Origin: Actinomycetes bacterium
GTDB lineage: Bacteria; Actinomycetota; JAICYB01
DNA length: 64,000 nucleotides
Assembly (NCBI GenBank): GCA_025934435.1
Contig: JAICYB010000012.1
Location: forward strand, 1 to 64,000
Direction of reading: 5' to 3'
Shown here: positions 26,645 to 36,083 of the stretch, piece after piece
How the letters are laid out: each line of letters begins with the position of its first letter
Position numbering within the stretch: position 1 is the first letter of the stretch
Notes under the pieces: generated by a model
The model's database searches: none
Seen by the model: the letters and a program-made list of their open reading frames with translations, nothing else
Told to the model about the DNA's origin: nothing
Made by a program: the position numbers and the translations under genes

Positions 26645-28630
26645 CTAGATGTCCAGGAACCTGACGTCTTTGGCGTTATGGACGATGAAGTTCTTGCGCT
26701 TGTCCACGTCGTCGCCCATGAGCACGCTGATCACTTCGTCCGCCTGCGCCGCCTGTTCGATCGCCACCTGCAGCAGCGTCCGGTGCGACGCCTCCATCGT
26801 GGTCTCCGCGAGCTCTTCGTAGTCCATCTCGCCGAGCCCCTTGAGTCGCGTGAACTCCGACTTGTGCTGACCGTTGCGTTCGGCGAGGAACTCTTCCTTC
26901 GCGTGGTCGTCCTTCAGGTAGATCTTCTCTTTCCCGACGAGCGTCGAGTACAGCGGGGGCTGCGCGATGTAGATGTAGCCGGTCTCGATCAGTGGCTTCA
27001 TGTACCGGAAGAAGAACGTCAGCAACAGTGTGCGGATGTGACTGCCGTCGACGTCCGCGTCGGCCATGATGATCACTTTGTGGTAGCGGGCCTTCTCGAC
27101 CTCGAACTCTTCGTTGCCGATGCCCGCGCCGATAGCGGCGATGAGCGACTGGACCTCGTTGTTCCTGAGCATCTTGTCCATGCGAGCCTTCTCGACGTTC
27201 AAGAACTTGCCGCGGATCGGAAGGATCGCCTGCGTACGCGGGTCACGCGCCTGAACGGCGGTGCCGCCGGCGCTGTCGCCCTCGATGATGAACAGCTCGG
27301 CGTCTTCCGCCGCCGTTCCGGACGCGCAGTCGCGGAGCTTGTCCGGCATCCCGGCACCTTCGAGCGCGGACTTACGCCGCGTGAGATCCCGCGCTTCCTT
27401 CGCCGCGACGCGAGCGCGCGAAGCTTGGAGCGACTTCGACACGATCTTGCGAGCTTCCGTCGGATTCTCTTCGAGGAATGTCGCGAGCTTCTCGTTCGTC
27501 GCGCGTTCAACGAGCGAACGGATCGACACGTTGCCAAGCTTCGCTTTCGTCTGTCCCTCGAACTGCGGATCGCGCAGTCGGACGGAGATCACCGCCGTCA
27601 GGCCTTCGCGGATGTCCTCGCCGAGGAGGTTGCCGTCCTTCTCTTTGAGCAAGTTGTTGTTGCGCGCGTAGCGGTTGACGACGTTCGTCAGCGCCTTCTT
27701 GAAACCTTCCTCGTGCATGCCGCCTTCGACGGTCTGGATGCCGTTCGCGAACGAGTGGATCGACTCGTAGTAACCGCTGTTCCACTGCAGCGCGATCTCT
27801 ACCTCTTGATCGGGTTCCTTCATCTCGAAATCGGCGACCTTGCGGAAGAGCGGTTCCTTCGTGTCGTTCAGGTACTTGACAAAGTCGACGATGCCGCCGG
27901 CGTAGCGGTACGTGACTTCCTGTTCCTTGTCCTCGCGTTGATCGACGAAACGGATCTCGAGGCCCTTGTTCAAGAACGCGTAGGTCTGCAGATGCTCGAC
28001 GATCGTCTGCGCGCGGAACTCGACACCTTCAGCCTGGAAGATCTCCGGGTCCGGCCAGAAGGTGATCGTCGTGCCGGTTCGTCCGCGCGGTGCCTTTCCG
28101 ATGACGTGGATCTTTTCCAGAACCTTTCCACCGTTGTGGAACGACAACTCATGACGCTTGCCGTCGATCGAGCTGTCGATCTCCGCCACGAGTTTCTGCG
28201 ACAGCGCATTGACGACGGAGACACCGACACCGTGCAGACCACCGGAGATGGTGTAGCCGCTGCCGCCGAACTTGCCGCCGGCGTGCAGAACGGTGAGCGC
28301 GATCTCGGCGGCCGACTTGTTCTTGTAACGGGGGTGCTTGTCGACGGGGATGCCTCGTCCGTTGTCGGTGACACGACATCCGCCATCCGCCAGAAGCGTC
28401 ACGTCGATGCGATCGCAATGACCGGCCATCGCTTCGTCGACCGAGTTGTCGACGACTTCCCAGATCAGGTGGTGGAGTCCCTTGAGGCCGGTGGAGCCGA
28501 TGTACATCCCCGGCCGCTTGCGGACCGGATCGAGCCCTTCGAGGACCTGGATGTCCTTCGCGGAATACGAGGATCTGCCGCCGTTTCCCTGCGTCGTCGC
28601 CCCCGCTGTTGGCTTCGCGGTTTTCGACAT
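26645..28630 (-). CDS. gyrB: DNA gyrase subunit B
   Basis: ATPase subunit of gyrase, 661 residues. GHKL ATP-site motifs are seen in WEVVDNSVDEAMAGH, TDNGRGIPVD and GGLHGVGVSVVNAL. The TOPRIM domain has IIEGDSAGGTA and MADADVDGSHI, and the C-terminus matches KRKNFIVHNAKDVRFLDI. ATG 28630 is chosen over the longer frame because an AAGGAA lies 7 bases upstream and the extension overlaps a leader hairpin. It leads the gyrBA operon, with a ~110-base structured leader. Confidence 0.98.
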   Translation of the reverse strand: MSKTAKPTAGATTQGNGGRSSYSAKDIQVLEGLDPVRKRPGMYIGSTGLKGLHHLIWEVVDNSVDEAMAGHCDRIDVTLLADGGCRVTDNGRGIPVDKHPRYKNKSAAEIALTVLHAGGKFGGSGYTISGGLHGVGVSVVNALSQKLVAEIDSSIDGKRHELSFHNGGKVLEKIHVIGKAPRGRTGTTITFWPDPEIFQAEGVEFRAQTIVEHLQTYAFLNKGLEIRFVDQREDKEQEVTYRYAGGIVDFVKYLNDTKEPLFRKVADFEMKEPDQEVEIALQWNSGYYESIHSFANGIQTVEGGMHEEGFKKALTNVVNRYARNNNLLKEKDGNLLGEDIREGLTAVISVRLRDPQFEGQTKAKLGNVSIRSLVERATNEKLATFLEENPTEARKIVSKSLQASRARVAAKEARDLTRRKSALEGAGMPDKLRDCASGTAAEDAELFIIEGDSAGGTAVQARDPRTQAILPIRGKFLNVEKARMDKMLRNNEVQSLIAAIGAGIGNEEFEVEKARYHKVIIMADADVDGSHIRTLLLTFFFRYMKPLIETGYIYIAQPPLYSTLVGKEKIYLKDDHAKEEFLAERNGQHKSEFTRLKGLGEMDYEELAETTMEASHRTLLQVAIEQAAQADEVISVLMGDDVDKRKNFIVHNAKDVRFLDI

Positions 28631-28659
28631 TCGAGTTCCTTTTCGGATGCGCTCCTTAC

Positions 28660-28752
28660 AAGCTGAAAGCCCCTTCGCCAGGGGCTCTCTCAAGACATGA
28701 TTCGGAGCCTAAAACCGCTGGTCAGCGGCCCTTTTCTTGTCTGAGAAGTATA
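28660..28752 (-). promoter_or_regulatory. gyrB promoter and two-hairpin leader
   Basis: An extended -10 (TGGTATACT; hexamer at 28752-28747) predicts a start near 28740. Within the leader, a CCGCT/AGCGG hairpin (28715-28728) is followed by TTTT on the minus strand, and a second AGCCCC/GGGGCT hairpin lies at 28668-28686. They could terminate upstream reading from DUF721 or attenuate gyrBA. Confidence 0.55.
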
Positions 28753-28778
28753 CCACGAACGAGGGTGCGGAATGTGGT

Positions 28779-29099
28779 CTAACCACGCGTTTTGCGGTGA
28801 CGTTGGACACGTATCTCCGTGATGTGTCCGGCTCCCAATCTGGCGTTCAGTTTGGAGACGATCTCGCCGGCCAGATACGTCAATTCGGTGGCCCATGCGT
28901 CGGTCGAAACGTCGACATCGAGGACGGTTCCGCGGAGCCGCCGCACCGTTGCGGCACCCGCGACCTGGTCACCGACGACCTCTCGCCAGACCGTGCGCAG
29001 CTTCGCCTCGGCCATCACTCCGCGCGAGCCGATCCGTTCGAGCGCCGGCGCGAGGATGTCCCCGAGCTTCACCGGCCAACCGCCGCGTTGATCCGTCAT
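28779..29099 (-). CDS. DUF721/DciA-like replication protein
   Basis: Protein of 106 residues. The DUF721 core runs KLGDILAPALERIGSRG, then WREVVGDQVAGAATVRRL, then a strand-rich part with VDVSTDAWATELTYLAGEI. DciA of this family loads the replicative helicase in bacteria lacking DnaC-type loaders; the gene's position after recF in Actinobacteria (Rv0004) fits a replication role. The ATG 29099 sits in an ATGA overlap with the recF stop. Confidence 0.87.
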   Translation of the reverse strand: MTDQRGGWPVKLGDILAPALERIGSRGVMAEAKLRTVWREVVGDQVAGAATVRRLRGTVLDVDVSTDAWATELTYLAGEIVSKLNARLGAGHITEIRVQRHRKTRG

Positions 29100-30154
29100 G
29101 ACGCCTCCCGCAACTTGCCATCTACCACGGACCACGTTGCTTCGATCTTCGCCGCGGCCGGGATCACATCGAGATCCGTCGCCGTGATGATCGTCTGCTC
29201 GGACTGCGTGACGTCGAACACGCGACGTCGCCGTTCCGGATCGAGCTCCGACAACACGTCGTCGAGCAGCAAGGCGGCCCCGGGGAGCAAGCGGAGCTCG
29301 GCCAGTCGGAAAGCGAGTGCGGCGGAGCGCTGCTCGCCGCGCGACGCGTAATACCGGGCCTCGCGGCCGTCGAGGGTGATCTCGAGGTCGTCGCGGTGCG
29401 GCCCGATGGAGGTTCGTCCGCGTTCGAGATCGGTGTGAAGCGTCTGCGCGTAGAGGCCGGTGAGTCGGGCGACCAGTTCGTCACCGGTGACGCCGTGGCT
29501 GTCGGACGTGTCGGTGTACGCCAGTTCGAGCGATCCACGTTCGGCGAGATCGGTGTAGAGCTCGGCCCCGAGCGGACCGAGACGTTCGACGACGTCCCGG
29601 CGCGACTCGAGGATCTGCGCGGCGGCTATCGCCAGTGGTTCGCCGTATAGAGCGGCTTCGGTGGAGCGCTGGTCGCGGAGCGCGGCGTTCCGCTGCCGGA
29701 GCGCACGCTCGAAGTCCGAACGCATCGAGCGGTAGCGGGGACGGAGCTGTACGAGCAGATCGTCGATCGCCCGCCGGCGTAAAGCCGGTTCCCCGCGTAC
29801 GAGATCGAGATCTTCCGGCGTGAACAGGACGCACTTCGATCGTCCGAGGAAGTCTCTCGCCTGCGCCGGCGAACTGCCGATGCGGAGCACCGTCCTTCCG
29901 TTGCGGACGAAGACGCCGAGCTGTGCCCCGTCCGTCGTTTCGAGCCGCGCACCGCCTTCTTCACATCCTTCGCGGACGACGACCTTCAAGCTCGGCGCCC
30001 GCGGCGAGGACAACGTCGCGAACAGCCCGATCGATTCGAGGAGGCTCGACTTCCCCGAGCCGTTGTCGCCGACGACGGTCGTGATCCCGGGAGCCGGACG
30101 GAACTCAGCGTCGTGGTAGTTACGAAGGTCGTGGACCCGCAGCAGCTCGATCAC
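29096..30154 (-). CDS. recF: RecF recombination/replication-repair ATPase
   Basis: SMC-like ATPase that loads RecA with RecO and RecR at gaps. It has 352 residues. The Walker A is GDNGSGKSSLLESI, the signature-like region is ASRGEQRSAALAFRLAEL, and the Walker B/D-loop is LLLDDVLSELDPERR. It follows dnaN by 17 bases and overlaps DUF721. Confidence 0.96.
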   Translation of the reverse strand: MIELLRVHDLRNYHDAEFRPAPGITTVVGDNGSGKSSLLESIGLFATLSSPRAPSLKVVVREGCEEGGARLETTDGAQLGVFVRNGRTVLRIGSSPAQARDFLGRSKCVLFTPEDLDLVRGEPALRRRAIDDLLVQLRPRYRSMRSDFERALRQRNAALRDQRSTEAALYGEPLAIAAAQILESRRDVVERLGPLGAELYTDLAERGSLELAYTDTSDSHGVTGDELVARLTGLYAQTLHTDLERGRTSIGPHRDDLEITLDGREARYYASRGEQRSAALAFRLAELRLLPGAALLLDDVLSELDPERRRRVFDVTQSEQTIITATDLDVIPAAAKIEATWSVVDGKLREAS

Positions 30155-30171
30155 GACCCATCTACCAGGTT

Positions 30172-31257
30172 TCAGCTCACGCGGATCGGCATCAGCAGGT
30201 ATTGGAAGTTCCGGTCGCCCGGTGCGTGCACGAGGGCGGGACGCTGCGAGTCGGTGAATTCGATCTCGACCTCTTCGGACTCGACGGCCGTCATGCCTGC
30301 TTCGAGGTAGGAGGCGTTGAACGCGACTCGCATCTCTTCGCCGGTGTAGGAGCCTTCGACCTCTTCCGCGCCCTCACCGAGGCCCTGTGCGTGGCACGTG
30401 AGACGGATGCCCTCACCCATGAGCTCGAGGAAGACCGGGGTGGCGTCCTGCGCGAGCACGGCAACGCGCTTCAGCGATTCGAGGAATGGACCCTTGGTGA
30501 CGGCGAGCCGGGCCGGCAGGTCGGTGGGGAGCAGCTGGCTGTACGCCGGGAACTCGCCTTCGATCAGGCGGCTGTGGATCACGACGTCGCCCATATGGAA
30601 CCCGGCCTGCGCCGACGCGATGTCGATCCGGACGCTGCTCTGCCCACCGGACAGACGTGCCACTTCAAGGACCGCGCGAGCCGGTACGAGAACCTTGGTG
30701 TCGGCCGCACCGGAGACTTCGAGCGAACGGACACCGAGCCGGTACGAATCCGTCGCGACGATACGAAGCTCTTCGCCTGCTCCTTCGAAGAGAACTCCCG
30801 TGAGCACCGGACGGGTCTCGTCCCGCGAAGCCGCGGGGGCGACCTGACCGAGCGCCGTTGCGAGCAGCTTTCCGTCGACGCTCAACGCACGGGTGTCGGT
30901 GGCCGCTTCGACGCGAGGGAAGTCCTCGGGCGCCAGCGAACGGATCTGGAAGTTGGCACGACCGCCGGCGACGCGCACCGAGCCGTTGTCCGTCACGAGC
31001 TCCACCTCTTCGGACGGAAGGCTCCGGACGATCTCGGCGAGCAAACGGGCCGGCAACAAGACCTTGCCTGCTTCGCCGGTCAGGTTCAGTCGGACGCGAG
31101 TCGTGAGCTCGAGGTCGGTGGTGGTGAGGGTGAGGTCGGTGTCGGTCAGTTCGATGAGCACCCCGGACAACGCAGGGATGCCCGCTCGGGCACCGACGCT
31201 TCGCAGAACGGTTTGCAGACCTCGGGACAGTTCCTCTCGCGAGCAGACGAGTTTCAT
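30172..31257 (-). CDS. dnaN: DNA polymerase III beta sliding clamp
   Basis: Ring-shaped processivity clamp. 361 residues, three clamp folds of ~120 residues each. The N-terminal MKLVCSREELSRGLQTV and the C-terminal end RNFQYLLMPIRVS (the binding-pocket P-M-R motif) are typical. It is first gene of the dnaN-recF-DUF721 run and is separated from dnaA by the 225-base origin-associated spacer. Confidence 0.97.
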   Translation of the reverse strand: MKLVCSREELSRGLQTVLRSVGARAGIPALSGVLIELTDTDLTLTTTDLELTTRVRLNLTGEAGKVLLPARLLAEIVRSLPSEEVELVTDNGSVRVAGGRANFQIRSLAPEDFPRVEAATDTRALSVDGKLLATALGQVAPAASRDETRPVLTGVLFEGAGEELRIVATDSYRLGVRSLEVSGAADTKVLVPARAVLEVARLSGGQSSVRIDIASAQAGFHMGDVVIHSRLIEGEFPAYSQLLPTDLPARLAVTKGPFLESLKRVAVLAQDATPVFLELMGEGIRLTCHAQGLGEGAEEVEGSYTGEEMRVAFNASYLEAGMTAVESEEVEIEFTDSQRPALVHAPGDRNFQYLLMPIRVS

Positions 31258-31482
31258 GCTTTCCCTCCCCAGGTCTTCGTTGTTGATGTGTTCACCAAGA
31301 GCTTTTGATTTACATCACCGTAGTAATAAGGGCTGTGCATCCTGTGGGTAACCACTCCTTGACGCTGGTCAGACCGGCTGCGACGCGTGGGGACAGTATC
31401 GGGACGACCAACGACAAGTTGTGGACCGTCGGCGCGAGGCCGGCGTGCGTTCACGAACCGTCCACATGTGATCAACGGGTTG
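31258..31482. other. oriC spacer between dnaN and dnaA, with AT-rich element
   Basis: The 225-base gap has an A/T-rich stretch at about 31285-31345, unusual in this high-GC region and a candidate unwinding element. DnaA-box-like sequences are TGTGGGTAA at 31343-31351 (one mismatch to the reverse of TTATCCACA), TGTGGACCG at 31420-31428 and CCGTCCACA at 31458-31466. In most Actinobacteria oriC lies between dnaA and dnaN. Confidence 0.7.
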
Positions 31483-32862
31483 TTAGCGTCCGCCCGAACG
31501 CTTACGGATGCGCGTCGTGAGGTCCTGGACCTGGTGGTAGACCTGACGCTTCTCGGACAGCTGACCGACCACTTTGTTCCACGCATGGAGCACCGTGGTG
31601 TGGTCGCGTCCGCCGAAGATCGCACCGACACGCGGCAACGACAGATCCGTCATGTCGCGGACCAGATACATCGCGATCTGACGCGCCTGCACGATCGGTC
31701 GTGAGCGGTTCTGCGACCGCAGATCGTCGACCGTGACACCGAAATACGCCGCGGTCTCCGCGAGGATCGTTTCCGTGCGGACCGGTTCGGCTCCCGACGT
31801 CGGGAAGAGGTGCTGCAGGACTTCTTCGGCGAGATCGAGGGTCGCCGTCGTCTGGTTGAGGGACGCGTAGGCGATCACCCGGATGAGCGCACCCTCGAGC
31901 TCGCGGATGTTCGACTCCACGCGGGAGGCGATGTAGCTCATGACATCCTCGGCGACCGTCAGGTTGTCCATCTCCGCCTTCTTGCGGAGGATCGCGATGC
32001 GCGTCTCGAGGTCCGGAGGCTGGACGTCCGTGATGAGTCCCCACTCGAATCGCGAGCGCAGCCGGTCTTCGAGCGTCGCGATCTTCTTCGGAGGACGATC
32101 CGAGCTCAGGATGATCTGACGATTCGCGTTGTGGAGCGCGTTGAACGTGTGGAAGAACTCTTCCTGCGTCCGTTCCTTGTCCTCGATGAACTGGATGTCG
32201 TCGACGAGCAGGATGTCGCAGTCGCGGTACTTCCGTTGGAAGGGCTCCGTCCGACCGTTCTGGATCGCGCTGATGAAGTCGTTCGTGAACGTCTCGGAGC
32301 TGACGTACTTCACCCGCAGGTGCGGATACAGCTCCCGCGAATGCGTACCGATCGCGTGGAGGAGGTGCGTCTTGCCGAGGCCGGCCTCTCCGTAGATGAA
32401 GAGCGGGTTGTACGCGCTCGCCGGCGCCTCGGCCACCGCCATGGCGGCCGCGTGGGCGAACCGGTTGGATGCGCCGATGACGAATGTCTCGAAGTTGTAC
32501 CGGGGATTGAACGTCACCCCGCCCGACTCTTCGGCACCGCGTTCCGGCTCGGCCGGAGCGGCCGGGATCGGGATCGGGAGGGGGCCCGACCCGCTCGAGG
32601 ACGCCGTCAGGATGTCGACGCGGAGGTTCCGGCCGCAGGCCCGGCGTAGGGCGTCCGCGAGAAGGTTCGCGTAACGGTGCTCGAGCCACTCCTTCGCGAA
32701 GGAGTTCGGGGCCCGGAGGGTGATCGCATCATCGGTGAGAGCGAGGGCTTCGGTCTCCTCGAACCACGCCCGGCTGGCCGGTGTCGTGAGCCGCGCCTGC
32801 ACGTCGGCGACGCAGCGCTGCCAGATACTCCGGACGTCGGTGGTATCGACCGTAGTCCCCAT
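31483..32862 (-). CDS. dnaA: Chromosomal replication initiator DnaA
   Basis: AAA+ initiator that binds oriC boxes and opens DNA. It has 459 residues: domain I (1-~85), a short acidic/Pro linker (~86-115), AAA+ domain III with Walker [13 protein letters not shown] and Walker [21 protein letters not shown] (split as two motifs), and DNA-binding domain IV with the signature [21 protein letters not shown] choice: ATG at 32862 is preceded by the DnaA-box-rich leader, suggesting autoregulation. Confidence 0.98.
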   Translation of the reverse strand: MGTTVDTTDVRSIWQRCVADVQARLTTPASRAWFEETEALALTDDAITLRAPNSFAKEWLEHRYANLLADALRRACGRNLRVDILTASSSGSGPLPIPIPAAPAEPERGAEESGGVTFNPRYNFETFVIGASNRFAHAAAMAVAEAPASAYNPLFIYGEAGLGKTHLLHAIGTHSRELYPHLRVKYVSSETFTNDFISAIQNGRTEPFQRKYRDCDILLVDDIQFIEDKERTQEEFFHTFNALHNANRQIILSSDRPPKKIATLEDRLRSRFEWGLITDVQPPDLETRIAILRKKAEMDNLTVAEDVMSYIASRVESNIRELEGALIRVIAYASLNQTTATLDLAEEVLQHLFPTSGAEPVRTETILAETAAYFGVTVDDLRSQNRSRPIVQARQIAMYLVRDMTDLSLPRVGAIFGGRDHTTVLHAWNKVVGQLSEKRQVYHQVQDLTTRIRKRSGGR

Positions 32863-33144
32863 CAGATGGGCCTCCCCAGTACGTTCGTCGACTTATCCAC
32901 AGGGCCGTCCACAGGTGTGGAAAGCCCCCCTAAAATGCAAAACCGCGGCCCGAAGGCCGCGATCTCGCGCCGAAGCGCACCGCATCTTACTCCCGCGTCG
33001 GGTCGTATTGTCAATGGGCCCTGACCTGCGGGTTTGCGCCCCGTCCACAGGGTCACCACGGGCGCTGTGGAGTACCGTCGTGGGGCTGTTGACGACTTCT
33101 GGGGCGACCCCTCCGATACGGTGTTCTGGTAACGTTGTGGGCTC
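32863..33144. other. dnaA-rpmH spacer with DnaA-box cluster
   Basis: The 282-base divergent spacer holds a perfect DnaA box TTATCCACA at 32893-32901, then CCGTCCACA at 32905-32913, TGTGGAAAG at 32916-32924 (reverse), CCGTCCACA at 33041-33049 and TGTGGAGTA at 33066-33074 (reverse). It must also carry the dnaA and rpmH promoters. With the dnaN-dnaA spacer it makes a bipartite origin layout like that of Bacillus. Confidence 0.75.
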
Positions 33145-33279
33145 ATGAAGCGCACCTTCCAGCCCCACAACCGGCGTCGCCAGCGCCGCCACGGCTTCCG
33201 CAAGCGGATGCGGACGCCCGGGGGCCGGGCCGTTCTGCGCCGCCGCCGGGCCAAGGGCCGCGGGCGCCTCGCCGTCTAG
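33145..33279 (+). CDS. rpmH: Ribosomal protein bL34
   Basis: Very basic 44-residue large-subunit protein. It starts [18 protein letters not shown] and contains the family's [14 protein letters not shown] core and Arg-rich end. It is divergent from dnaA and leads the rpmH-rnpA-yidD-yidC-jag run, as in nearly all bacteria. Confidence 0.97.
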   Translation: MKRTFQPHNRRRQRRHGFRKRMRTPGGRAVLRRRRAKGRGRLAV

Positions 33280-33292
33280 CGGCTCCTCAGGC

Positions 33293-33640
33293 GTGGGTAT
33301 TCCCCGCCGCAACCGCCTTACCTCCTCGCGCGAGATCGGTGCCGTGATCGAGGGTGGCGTCCGGGTGACCCGTCCCGAATTCGTCTTGTACCATCAGCCC
33401 CGGGAGGAGCCGGACGTTCCTCGCATCGGGTTCGCCGTCGGCCGCCGGATCGGCGGTGCGGTCGTCCGGAATCGGGCGCGGAGGATCCTTCGTGAAGGGG
33501 TCCGATCGCTCGTCCCACGCCTGGTGCCATGCGACATCGTCATCGTGGCCCGGCCGCCGGTCGTCGGACCGCGGACCCGGGAGCTCGAAGACGCCCTCGC
33601 GGACGCCACAGCGCGAGCAGGATTGTTACTAGACACTTAG
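33293..33640 (+). CDS. rnpA: Ribonuclease P protein component
   Basis: Protein cofactor of the RNase P ribozyme that matures tRNA 5' ends. 115 residues. The N-terminus [19 protein letters not shown] and the RNA-binding motif [14 protein letters not shown] are diagnostic. GTG start, 13 bases after rpmH. Confidence 0.95.
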   Translation: MGIPRRNRLTSSREIGAVIEGGVRVTRPEFVLYHQPREEPDVPRIGFAVGRRIGGAVVRNRARRILREGVRSLVPRLVPCDIVIVARPPVVGPRTRELEDALADATARAGLLLDT

Positions 33641-33660
33641 ACGTCCGGGAGTTACCTCGA

Positions 33661-33921
33661 ATGGATCTCATAGCTCGCGCGCTGCAAGCGCCGATCCGGC
33701 TGTACCAACGACTCATCTCACCGTTGCTCGGCGACCGTTGCCGGTTCTACCCGTCGTGTTCGTCGTACATGTTGCAAGCGCTCGAGCGGCACGGACCGTT
33801 CCGCGGGTTGTATCTCGGAACGCGTCGCTTGCTGCGTTGTCACCCGTGGAACCGGGGCGGGTTCGATGAAGTTCCGCAGGAATTCTCTTGGCGTCGAGTT
33901 GATCTGAGGCACGCAGCGTGA
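33661..33921 (+). CDS. yidD: YidD membrane-insertion factor
   Basis: Small protein assisting YidC-dependent insertion. 86 residues beginning [16 protein letters not shown] with the family core [19 protein letters not shown] and [20 protein letters not shown] 33661 fits the family start; a longer frame would overlap rnpA. The stop overlaps the yidC GTG by 4 bases. Confidence 0.95.
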   Translation: MDLIARALQAPIRLYQRLISPLLGDRCRFYPSCSSYMLQALERHGPFRGLYLGTRRLLRCHPWNRGGFDEVPQEFSWRRVDLRHAA

Positions 33922-34958
33922 AGATCGCAACCGAATTCGTCAATTACTTCGCGGATGGGCTGAAAGCTCTCGCGAACGCATTCAGTTTCCTCGGCGGACA
34001 TCAGTGGGCAGCCGCGATCGTCGCGCTGACGTTGATCGTCCGTACGTTGTTGCTCCCTCTCGCGATCAAACAGATCAAGTCGATGCGCGAGCAGCAGCGT
34101 CTCCAACCGGAGATCAATCGCTTGCGACAGAAGTACCGGAGCGATCGCAATGCGATGAATCAGGAATTGATGGCGCTGTATCAGCGCGAGGGTGTCAACC
34201 CGATGGCGGCGTGCCTGCCGATGTTCGCGCAGTTCCCGGTTCTCTTCGCGATGTACGCGGCGCTGCGTCGGTTCACGCCGATCGCGCTCGACGACCTGAA
34301 GAAGCTCAGCGCATTCGTTGCAAAACACCACGTCAGCGCGGCAAAAGCCGCCCAGAGCCTGAAGATCCGGGTCGACGCCCACAAGCTCCAGACGATCTCG
34401 TCGTACGCGGCGAAACACCACGAAACGATCTACAACGCGGCGATCCATTCACACGTGTTCGTGCGTATGCCGTTCTTCGGACTCGGCGATCTTTCGAACC
34501 ACGCGGCAACGAATCCTGCCGGCTGGTTGCTGATAGTTCTGATGTCGGTTCTGTCATTCGTGTCGACGTTGCAGTTCAACATGGGGCAGACCGAACAGCA
34601 GAAGCGCATGCAGTTGTTGATGCCGCTGTTCTTCGTTGTGTTGTTCCTGCGTTATCCGGTCGCGCTGTTGCTGTATTGGACGGTGCAGCAGGCGTATCAG
34701 TTCGTGCAGCAAACGGTGATGACGCGCGATATGCGCAAAGAGAAGGGCGGCTTCTGGAAGTCGCTTTCACTCAATTCGACGACGGCGGCGAAGAAGACGC
34801 CGAAGCAGACGGTGGCACGACCGCAGGCGGCGCTTCGTCCCGCCGCAGCCGTCGCCGGCGGCGGTTCGTCTGCGTTCGATGTGCAGTCGCGTCGTGATCT
34901 CGAAGAGAAGCGCCGTCGCCGGCGCAACAACAAGAAGAAGAAGAAGCGCCGGCGGTAA
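33918..34958 (+). CDS. yidC: YidC/Oxa1 membrane protein insertase
   Basis: Inserts membrane proteins with or without SecYEG. 346 residues with about five helices. The cytoplasmic hairpin after the first helix has [16 protein letters not shown] and ends [20 protein letters not shown]; the conserved Arg of the groove is in [14 protein letters not shown]. An unusually long His/Lys/Ala-rich loop (~125-175) replaces the short loop of many homologues. The C-terminal tail (~290-346) is very basic ([15 protein letters not shown]), likely contacting the ribosome. Confidence 0.95.
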   Translation: MKIATEFVNYFADGLKALANAFSFLGGHQWAAAIVALTLIVRTLLLPLAIKQIKSMREQQRLQPEINRLRQKYRSDRNAMNQELMALYQREGVNPMAACLPMFAQFPVLFAMYAALRRFTPIALDDLKKLSAFVAKHHVSAAKAAQSLKIRVDAHKLQTISSYAAKHHETIYNAAIHSHVFVRMPFFGLGDLSNHAATNPAGWLLIVLMSVLSFVSTLQFNMGQTEQQKRMQLLMPLFFVVLFLRYPVALLLYWTVQQAYQFVQQTVMTRDMRKEKGGFWKSLSLNSTTAAKKTPKQTVARPQAALRPAAAVAGGGSSAFDVQSRRDLEEKRRRRRNNKKKKKRRR

Positions 34959-34994
34959 GACCACCACTACTCGAGCGCAAGGAGACAACTCCAG

Positions 34995-35747
34995 ATGCCG
35001 TGGATCACGAAAGAAGGCCGTACCGTCGATGAAGCCCGCGCGTCGGCGATCGAATCGTCCGGCCTTCCCGTCGACGAGCTCGATGTCGAGGTCGTGAACG
35101 AGGGTGCGAAGGGACTCTTCGGCCTCGGGGGCGAGCCGGCCGTCGTCCGGGTCCGTCCGAAGGAGGAAGCGACCGATTTCCGTCACGCGTTCCGTGACGA
35201 CATCACGCCGGCGATGGACGAGGACGCTCCCCTCGTCTCGGCGCCGCCTCGTCCGGCGGCCGCGGAGCCCGAGGCCGACGGGTCCGAGCCGGACGAATCA
35301 CGCTTGCCCCTGTCCGAGCAGCAGGAGGAGGCCGCGAAGCTCGGCGCCGAGATCATCCGCGGGATCCTCGACCGCATGGACCTCGGCGGTGACGTCAAGA
35401 CGCGGATCACCGGCGGCACGGTCTACGTCGAGGTGTTCGGTGACGAGATGGGGATCCTCATCGGCCGGAGCGGGGCGACCCTCGAAGCGCTCCAGGAGAT
35501 CGTCCGCGCGGGGGTCCAGCGCAGGCTGAAGACGCGGCAGGCGCTCGTGGTCGATGTCGAGGCCTACTGGGAGCGCCGGCGCCGCCCCGGTCGGGACAAC
35601 GGCGACGAGCAAGGTGGCGAGGCGCGCCGTGGCGGCGGGGGACGAGGCCGTGGCGGCCGCGGGGGCAGAGGCGGCCGTGGCCGTGGCCGTCGTGGTGGGA
35701 GAGCCGGCGGCAATGGGCCGGCGGCCGAACCCGACGGCAACCGCTAG
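34995..35747 (+). CDS. jag: Jag/KhpB RNA-binding protein without R3H domain
   Basis: Predicted RNA chaperone encoded next to yidC in most bacteria. Residues 1-52 are the Jag_N domain (ITKEGRTVDEARASAI, GAKGLFGLGGEPAVV) and ~108-190 a KH domain with the GRSG loop at 157-160 and VVDVEAYWERRR. The R3H domain that normally follows is missing. Instead residues ~198-240 are a Gly/Arg-rich tail with repeated RGG/GRG units, itself a plausible RNA-binding element. AAGGAGA lies 9 bases upstream of ATG 34995. Confidence 0.9.
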   Translation: MPWITKEGRTVDEARASAIESSGLPVDELDVEVVNEGAKGLFGLGGEPAVVRVRPKEEATDFRHAFRDDITPAMDEDAPLVSAPPRPAAAEPEADGSEPDESRLPLSEQQEEAAKLGAEIIRGILDRMDLGGDVKTRITGGTVYVEVFGDEMGILIGRSGATLEALQEIVRAGVQRRLKTRQALVVDVEAYWERRRRPGRDNGDEQGGEARRGGGGRGRGGRGGRGGRGRGRRGGRAGGNGPAAEPDGNR

Positions 35748-35750
35748 CGC

Positions 35751-36083
35751 TCACCCTCGAGCGAGCGCCCCACGGTAGGTTTCCTTCATACGCATGTATC
35801 GTGCGAACGCATGTTCGTCTATCTCCGGCGTCAGGTGATGGTCGAGAGTTTCGACGAGCGCGCGGAGAGCCGGGCCGCGGACGAGCCACTGGAAGTACGA
35901 TCGCCCTGAATGGTGATAGGGACCGTACAGACGGGAGCCGGGGACGATCTGGGTCAGACGGCGGAAGAGCGCTTCGTGCCGCGTGTGCATCCGAACGGTG
36001 ATCGAAGGCTGCCGGCCGTCGCCACCGAAGCTCCCCTCGCCCACGAGTACGCCGACCAGCAGGCCGATCTCGAAGGTGTCCAT
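35751..36083 (-). CDS. Small single-motif LAGLIDADG-type protein
   Basis: Protein of 110 residues that reads against jag and rsmG. Residues 5-18 (EIGLLVGVLVGEGS) are a LAGLIDADG helix with the acidic residue at E16, followed by the family's beta pattern (SITVRMHTRHEALFRRL, SYFQWLVRGPALRALVE). One motif means it would act as a homodimer if it is a nuclease. No intron or intein is visible around it. ATG 36083 begins just before the motif; the 152-residue frame would run into the rsmG promoter. A domesticated DNA-binding protein (as with WhiA) is an alternative. Confidence 0.75.
   Translation of the reverse strand: MDTFEIGLLVGVLVGEGSFGGDGRQPSITVRMHTRHEALFRRLTQIVPGSRLYGPYHHSGRSYFQWLVRGPALRALVETLDHHLTPEIDEHAFARYMRMKETYRGALARG

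Noticed and set aside
26678..28666. Plus-strand 662-residue frame opposite gyrB
   Set aside because: Antisense shadow of a universally conserved gene in high-GC DNA; no recognisable domain.
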